Under the pieces are notes generated by a model that ran no database searches, had not been told where the DNA came from, and saw only the letters and a program-made list of their open reading frames with translations. 42,388 bases of DNA from a virus: the IMG/VR virus record IMGVR_UViG_3300046516_001459, positions 1 to 42,388 of that record. One strand, given 5' to 3'. Each line of letters opens with the position of its first letter. Within the stretch, counting starts at the first letter, position 1. Shown here in pieces: positions 39,234 through 42,388 of this stretch. Both the position numbers and the translations under genes were made by a program.

Positions 39234-39246
39234 GCAATGCTGAGTT
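39234..39246 (-). promoter_or_regulatory. 13-bp repeated intergenic motif, copy 3
   Basis: GCAATGCTGAGTT, exact third copy, 32 bases ahead of the first late gene. On the minus strand TTGCGT, 17 bases and TAGAGT follow from within the motif, a possible promoter that would give a nearly leaderless transcript; the other two copies do not share that -10. Confidence 0.5.
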
Positions 39247-39327
39247 CACACCGCCCCGCGTCAAAAATTTGGCAGCCGGGAATCGCCTAAAGAGGAACGC
39301 GTGCGCGCGCTGTAGTAGTACTTCCCT

Positions 39328-39355
39328 ACTCTAGAGCTCTTGTAACCCCCAACAA
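39328..39355 (-). promoter_or_regulatory. Leftward promoter candidate for the late operon
   Basis: On the minus strand TTGTTG (39350-39355), 16 bases and TAGAGT (39328-39333) make a fair sigma70-like promoter. Transcription would start near 39321 and enter the 59-residue gene. Weak match; listed because a leftward start must exist here. Confidence 0.35.
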
Positions 39356-39390
39356 CAAGCCTAGCTAGAGCGGCCGGAAAAACCCTCTAT

Positions 39391-39512
39391 AAGGGGCTGT
39401 CATAGCCCCTGGTACAGCCCCTTCCAAGGGGCTTCCAAATCCACCAACCCTCCCAGTGCGACAGGCCATGCGCGAACACCAAGCCCCTGTCACAGCCCCT
39501 TCGAAGCCCCTT
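39391..39512 (+). repeat. Iteron cluster in the control region (candidate origin)
   Basis: Seven AGCCCCT units: 39392-39398 (inverted), 39404-39410, 39416-39422, 39427-39433 (inverted), 39482-39488, 39494-39500 and 39505-39511. Direct neighbours are 11 or 12 bases apart. The palindrome AGCCCCTTCCAAGGGGCT at 39416-39433 is identical to that in the initiator gene (2199-2216). An AT-richer stretch follows on the right. Most likely the binding array of the phage initiator or of a regulator that also binds inside the initiator gene. Confidence 0.65.
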
Positions 39513-39624
39513 CACGAACACAATCGAATCAACATCTTACAGACGAGACTATCCACTCAAGTCATATACCTCAAATGCGACACCCACCGCCGCCTCCACA
39601 TACCCCCCTCGGACATCTATATCG

Positions 39625-39641
39625 CTTACGTAACACGTAAG
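39625..39641. promoter_or_regulatory. CTTACG / CGTAAG dyad, candidate operator
   Basis: CTTACG, five bases and CGTAAG form a 17-base dyad in the AT-richer part of the hub. On the minus strand TATAGA follows it directly (39616-39621), so a bound protein would sit over the spacer of a leftward promoter that has no good -35. This is the pattern of an activator- or repressor-controlled promoter, but only the sequence pattern is seen. Confidence 0.4.
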
Positions 39642-40028
39642 TCGTGGAATAGAACCTGCATCGACGCTGGACCCCCCCTACCCCCCGCGCCGCTCGGCGC
39701 CGTGCCAGCGGGGCCTCCCCCCGCTCGCGCTTATGCCATGTCCGGGGGGCTGCCGCTCGCGGGCGTGCCAACCGAGCTCGAGGGGGCGGGCGAGCTGGGG
39801 ACGGGCGCCGGCGCGGTCGGGCGGGGTTGCGGGGCGGTCGGGCTCGAGGGCTCGAGCGGGGGCGCGGCGGGGTGCCTGGGCGGCCGGCGGGAGCTGCCGC
39901 GGAGGGTGACCCTCGATCGGCGGCCGGTGCCGGGCTGGGTTGAGTCGATCGCGCGCGCGGCGGATGTGGATACCTGCTACTCACCCCACGCAAAGTAAGC
40001 TCCCATGCTAGGCGCTGCGCTAGGGCCC

Positions 40029-40057
40029 TTGACAGGATTCTCCGCCCGTGCTACCGT
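40029..40057 (+). promoter_or_regulatory. Early rightward promoter, sigma70-like
   Basis: A perfect -35 TTGACA (40029-40034), 17 bases and TACCGT (40052-40057) point to the first early gene at 40174. It is the best consensus match in the hub. The resulting leader of about 110 bases contains no other clear signal apart from the ribosome binding site. Confidence 0.58.
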
Positions 40058-40173
40058 CTCGGCTCGGCCCGTCGTCAGCCCGGCCCGTCTTGGGCGGGAG
40101 GCGACACGACGCACGGCGGGCGGTTGGACCATCCTAGGGCCCCTGACGCGGGCAGAAGAGGAGCTGAGGAGCG

Positions 40174-40383
40174 ATGACCTACCAGTTCACGCTGAGGATT
40201 ACGACGGCGACCGAGACGGAAGCGGGGCAGGAGACGCGCGGGGAGCGCGGGAAGGTGGCGGACGCAGTTACGAGGCTGCTTGAGCCGTTCGTCATGCGTC
40301 CCATTGTTCCGGGGACGCGGGTAGAAGCGGTACACCTGTCGACGGTGGACGGGCTGATTTCCATCGGGCTAGACCGCGCGTGA
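40174..40383 (+). CDS. First early protein, unknown
   Basis: Sixty-nine residues. A GAGGAGCTGAGGAGC sequence (40158-40172) gives a doubled ribosome binding site ahead of the ATG. TYQFTLRITTATETEAGQET is a beta-type start, then a helix (KVADAVTRLLEPFVMRP) and a second strand (TRVEAVHLSTVDGLISIGL): a small alpha/beta fold. As the first product after the early promoter it could be a host-takeover protein; no family is recognised. Confidence 0.6.
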   Translation: MTYQFTLRITTATETEAGQETRGERGKVADAVTRLLEPFVMRPIVPGTRVEAVHLSTVDGLISIGLDRA

Positions 40384-40586
40384 CGCCTGGATTACGGGCG
40401 GTGCGGGACCATCGCCGGCGGCAGCTCGCGGGCCGGCGGTGGGTGACGTTCGAGAACGGGGAGCGGATGCGGGCGGGCAAGTTGTATTGGGCGGTCTTCT
40501 GGTATTTCGACTGCCGGCGGCCGCGGGGCGACGGGGCGTATCTCACGGCGGGCACTTCCGCTCGCCGTCATCGACAGAGGAGCTGA
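40380..40586 (+). CDS. Small basic early protein
   Basis: Sixty-eight residues from GTG, overlapping the previous stop (GTGA). Very basic and Trp/Tyr/Phe-rich (RRRQLAGRRWVTFENGERMR, KLYWAVFWYFDCRRPRGDGA), so nucleic acid binding is likely. The stop codon region contains the GAGGAGCTGA box for the next gene. Function unknown. Confidence 0.55.
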   Translation: MTPGLRAVRDHRRRQLAGRRWVTFENGERMRAGKLYWAVFWYFDCRRPRGDGAYLTAGTSARRHRQRS

Positions 40587-40588
40587 AC

Positions 40589-40891
40589 ATGCGCATTCAC
40601 ATTATCGAGAACAACAAGGGCAATCCTCCGGGGAAGCTGGCGGACGCCGAACTGCATTTCACCGAGGGGCCGCTCGCGGGGCTCAAGTTGGTCGGGTTCT
40701 CCGTGTGGGAACGGCGGGGCGGCGCCGGCTACAACGTGACCTTTCCCGCGCGCATCTACAGCGTGAACGGGGAGCGGCGATCGTTTGTGCTGCTGCGACC
40801 GCGGACGGACACCGGCGCACAGGACGCGATTCGCGACCTGATTCTGGACGCGTACGGCCGGCAGGTGCACGACAAGCAAGCGATCGCCTGA
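40589..40891 (+). CDS. Unknown early protein (SpoVG-like pattern)
   Basis: 100 residues after a GAGGAGCTGA box. ADAELHFTEGPLAGLKLVGF, SVWERRGGAGYNVTFPARIY and GERRSFVLLRPRTDTGAQDA resemble SpoVG-type small DNA-binding regulators and similar phage early proteins, with a strand-rich N-terminal two-thirds and a helical end (IRDLILDAYGRQV). The likeness is loose. The stop overlaps the next start as TGATG. Confidence 0.6.
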   Translation: MRIHIIENNKGNPPGKLADAELHFTEGPLAGLKLVGFSVWERRGGAGYNVTFPARIYSVNGERRSFVLLRPRTDTGAQDAIRDLILDAYGRQVHDKQAIA

Positions 40892-41070
40892 TGCCGATCA
40901 CCTTCCCGATCCTCGTGGCGATTGCCGAACCTGACGGAACGCTCCTTGAGCGTTTCGTTGTCGACGTCGATCGCGGCGTCGACGGATCAGCCGTGCACAC
41001 CATCGAACGCGCGGCCGCGGAGCTGCGCGACTACATCGAGCGCAAGTACAACTGCGCCGACCCGGAGTAA
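40891..41070 (+). CDS. Small unknown early protein
   Basis: Fifty-nine residues. ITFPILVAIAEPDGTLLERF then VVDVDRGVDGSAVHTIERAA and a Tyr/Lys/Cys end (YIERKYNC). An alpha/beta mini-fold without recognised family. Starts on TGATG and is followed by a hairpin that may end transcription partly. Confidence 0.58.
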   Translation: MPITFPILVAIAEPDGTLLERFVVDVDRGVDGSAVHTIERAAAELRDYIERKYNCADPE

Positions 41071-41086
41071 CCAGCCGAACACCCGA

Positions 41087-41111
41087 GGGGCGGCGGACAC
41101 CGCCCCATTTT
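41087..41111 (+). terminator. Terminator or attenuator hairpin in the early operon
   Basis: GGGGCGG (41087-41093) and CCGCCCC (41100-41106) form a seven-pair all-GC stem with loop CGGACA, followed by ATTTTC. It stands in the only gap (56 bases) of the early operon, between the fourth and fifth genes, so it probably lowers rather than stops downstream transcription. Confidence 0.55.
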
Positions 41112-41126
41112 CGAGGAGCTGACACC

Positions 41127-41333
41127 ATGCCCGACTCACCGACGTGCAACGCCGTGCTGCCGTGGGCAGCCAGTCCATGCGACAATCCCGCCGGCCCGGA
41201 CGGGAAGTGTGATGAATGCCGGAGCGAACTCGCGGATCGCGCGTTCGAGGAGCGCGAAGACCACGACCCGCACTGCACGTGCGCGGACTGCCTGCACGCG
41301 TTCCTGGTCTGGCAAGACCTGTCGAGGCTGTGA
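41127..41333 (+). CDS. Small Cys-rich early protein
   Basis: Sixty-eight residues with Cys at 7, 18, 28, 31, 50, 52 and 55 (CDEC, CTCADC) and His in HDPHC, enough for one or two zinc sites. A GAGGAGCTGA box (41113-41122) precedes the ATG. The acidic middle (ELADRAFEEREDHD) separates the clusters. No family is recognised; a small zinc-binding regulator of host or phage transcription is plausible. Confidence 0.6.
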   Translation: MPDSPTCNAVLPWAASPCDNPAGPDGKCDECRSELADRAFEEREDHDPHCTCADCLHAFLVWQDLSRL

Positions 41334-41337
41334 CGCG

Positions 41338-41613
41338 ATGCCCGCCCAGTTCACCGAAGACCAGATCGCGCAGTTGCGCGGCGCGTTCGAAGGGCTGCGA
41401 GCCTGTCCGCCGGCGCGAGCCGCGCGGATTCTCGAGCGCTGCACCGCGTCCACGCTCGAGCAGCTCGCGGCGTCGAATATCAAATTCCTGTCCGCGCTCG
41501 CGGCCGCGGAGCTGCGCCGGCGACAGGCCGCCGTGGTCGCCGCGGGCCGCGCGCACACCTGCCACTACCCCGGGTACAGCGGCGCCGGCTGTCCCGGTTG
41601 CGAGAGGAGCTAA
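41338..41613 (+). CDS. Unknown helical early protein
   Basis: Ninety-one residues, helical and Ala/Arg-rich (EDQIAQLRGAFEGLRACPPA, FLSALAAAELRRRQAAVVAA), ending in a Cys/His cluster (HTCHYPGYSGAGCPGCE). That end could hold zinc. The start is a few bases after the previous TGA. Its own last codons form the GAGGAGCTAA box used by the next gene. Confidence 0.58.
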   Translation: MPAQFTEDQIAQLRGAFEGLRACPPARAARILERCTASTLEQLAASNIKFLSALAAAELRRRQAAVVAAGRAHTCHYPGYSGAGCPGCERS

Positions 41614-41617
41614 CGCG

Positions 41618-41830
41618 ATGCCCAAACATCTCAACGCCTTTCCGGAGGCGGAGTACTGGGACGAAAAGCTAATCGGCCAGATCCCCGGCATGACACTACG
41701 CGATTACTTCGCCGCGGCGGTGATGCAGGGACTCTGCGCGCGCACCGGGGCGGCCATCGCGGCCCCTGGCGCCGGTGCCGAGGCCGCGTACGCGGTGGCG
41801 GACGCGATGATCGCGCAGCGTGCGAAGTGA
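41618..41830 (+). CDS. Small conserved-type phage protein
   Basis: Seventy residues. The GMTLRDYFAAAVMQGL segment followed by an Ala-rich helix is a pattern I have met in many short phage proteins of unknown function. An AGGAG box lies ten bases ahead of the ATG. The stop overlaps the next GTG (GTGA). Confidence 0.62.
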   Translation: MPKHLNAFPEAEYWDEKLIGQIPGMTLRDYFAAAVMQGLCARTGAAIAAPGAGAEAAYAVADAMIAQRAK

Positions 41831-42063
41831 GAGCGCGCAAGCCGCGGGTTATTCTCACGTGCGGCGCGAACACGTACAGCGCGCCGGAAGAACGGATCAT
41901 TGAGTTCAGCTTCGAGGACGGGACCGGCGGCCTGATTTCCTTCCGGCAGCCGAGCCCTGACGCCGGCCTGGGTGAACACTTGGGCCGCGTCGAAATCTAC
42001 CGGACGGAGGGCAAGGTCTTGATCGTCGCGCCGGCGACGGTCAAGGCCGTGGCGACGCGATGA
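41827..42063 (+). CDS. Small unknown early protein
   Basis: Seventy-eight residues from GTG. Beta-rich throughout (RVILTCGANTYSAPEERIIE, FSFEDGTGGLISFRQPS, GRVEIYRTEGKVLIVAPATV). A small all-beta fold such as an SH3- or OB-like domain is possible. No family recognised. Overlaps on both sides with neighbours (GTGA, ATGA). Confidence 0.58.
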   Translation: MRARKPRVILTCGANTYSAPEERIIEFSFEDGTGGLISFRQPSPDAGLGEHLGRVEIYRTEGKVLIVAPATVKAVATR

Positions 42064-42251
42064 CACGACCGCGGCGGGTGAAACCCTCCGGCATTCACGA
42101 GCGCAACGCCCCACGCGGCGCGCGCAACTGGCTGCTGGAGGCCGCCGCGGACGTGCACGCCGATCTCCGCGCGTTCGCGGCGAAGTACTCCGACCGCTTC
42201 GAATACGTGAACGGACGATTACAGCAAAAACGAAAGGACAAGCACTCATGA
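42060..42251 (+). CDS. Small basic early protein
   Basis: Sixty-three residues with a basic N-terminus (TRPRRVKPSGIHERNAPRGA), an Ala/Leu helix (NWLLEAAADVHADLRAFAAK) and a basic end (RLQQKRKDKHS). Probably nucleic-acid binding. Starts and ends on ATGA overlaps and leads into the gene that crosses the window ends. Confidence 0.58.
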   Translation: MTRPRRVKPSGIHERNAPRGARNWLLEAAADVHADLRAFAAKYSDRFEYVNGRLQQKRKDKHS

Positions 42252-42388
42252 TGACCGTCTCGATCAACCTCGGAGACGCGCCCGATCTCACCGTCGCGGC
42301 GAATGTCTTAGAGGCGACGACCGCGCACGATGCGTTCCTCGCCGTCGACATCGGGCCCGCCAGTGTCATCCTGCCCGACGTGGACACG
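42248..42388 (+). CDS. Small unknown protein, N-terminal part (gene crosses the window ends)
   Basis: Forty-seven codons run open from ATG to the last base. The start overlaps the stop of the preceding 63-residue gene as ATGA, so translation is probably coupled. If the window is circular the frame continues through bases 1-30 and ends in TAA, giving a 56-residue protein. The protein is acidic, begins MMTVSINLGD and ends DTKAVNLYPRR, and has no motif that I recognise. A small DNA-mimic or regulatory role is possible but not supported. The gene matters mainly because it shows that the sequence closes on itself. A second ATG follows the first directly, so the start may be one codon later. Confidence 0.75.
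   Translation, partial: MMTVSINLGDAPDLTVAANVLEATTAHDAFLAVDIGPASVILPDVDT

Larger units (their letters stand above)
39203..40173. other. Divergent non-coding control region
   Basis: 971 bases between the leftward late operon and the rightward early operon without a convincing gene. It holds in order: the 13-bp motif (39234), a leftward promoter candidate (39328-39355), an iteron cluster (39391-39512), an AT-richer stretch (39513-39660) with a dyad, a C-run (39671-39686), a G-rich and low-complexity block (39738-39910) with many GGG/GGGG tracts, and a rightward promoter (40029). Combined promoter and origin regions of this kind are the usual control hub of small phages. Confidence 0.75.

Noticed and set aside
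39571-39993. A 140-codon leftward frame in the control region
   Set aside because: Pro/Arg/Ala low-complexity sequence typical of the shadow strand of GC-rich DNA, with no start signal.
39456-39998. A 180-codon rightward open frame in the control region
   Set aside because: No ribosome binding site, low-complexity Gly-rich translation, and it runs through the iterons and the G-rich block. A shorter version from 39738 is also open but shows no motif. In GC-rich DNA such frames arise by chance.
39023-40173. tRNA, CRISPR array, insertion sequence or attachment site in the non-coding hub and elsewhere
   Set aside because: No cloverleaf, no regularly spaced long repeats, no terminal inverted repeats with transposase, and no integrase gene. 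The 11-12-base repeats are too short and too close for CRISPR.

Overview
The window looks like one complete, circularly closed genome of a tailed phage (Caudoviricetes) with a podovirus-type virion: an 846-residue portal, terminase, scaffold and capsid module, a P22/T7-style connector with beta-propeller tail proteins, a 1628-residue putative ejection protein, and no long-tail tape measure, sheath or major tail tube protein. The strongest evidence for closure is that the last 141 bases hold 47 open codons that continue in frame through base 1 and stop at bases 28-30, where the next gene starts on an overlapping TAATG. The sequence is GC-rich (estimated by eye in the mid-sixties per cent) and uses AGGAG-type ribosome binding sites. 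Lipobox and signal peptides suggest a Gram-negative-like host. I cannot name the host. I see no integrase, repressor, tRNA, CRISPR array or insertion sequence, so a lytic or extrachromosomal life style is more likely than integration.

Layout. (1) A divergent non-coding hub (39203-40173) holds iteron-like repeats, a small dyad, a good rightward sigma70-like promoter and a weaker leftward candidate. (2) Rightward from the hub runs the early operon (40174 through the end, then 1-6000). It starts with about ten small genes of unknown function and continues with a RecT annealase, a RyR-domain protein, a lambda-O-like replication initiator that carries the same iterons inside its gene, a putative helicase loader with zinc-type cysteines, an HD-like DUF5662 protein, a DUF1064 nuclease-like protein, and three unknown genes of lower GC. 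(3) Leftward from the hub runs the whole late operon (39202 down to 6010): small membrane, secreted and zinc-finger proteins, terminase small subunit, DUF3008, terminase large subunit, three small genes, portal, two large virion-associated genes (one glycosidase-like), a zinc-ribbon protein, a lipoprotein, scaffold, capsid, head-completion genes, connector, two beta-propeller tail proteins, tail fibre, ejection proteins, the giant protein and a lysis cassette (two holin-like proteins and a GH24 endolysin). The two operons converge with only nine bases between their stop codons.

How it works together. The initiator, loader, RecT and DUF1064 protein would recruit host replication enzymes and handle recombination, with the two iteron clusters as candidate origins. 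Most genes overlap by 1-14 bases (ATGA, TGATG, GTGA), so translational coupling is the rule. The most unusual features are: (a) three virion proteins including the capsid carry a 16-17-residue hydrophobic leader that ends in Ser just before a second, canonical-looking Met; (b) an identical palindromic iteron module lies both in the initiator gene and in the divergent hub; (c) an exact 13-bp motif is repeated at three intergenic sites ahead of late genes; (d) a zinc ribbon sits inside the portal; (e) the phage encodes several exported proteins.
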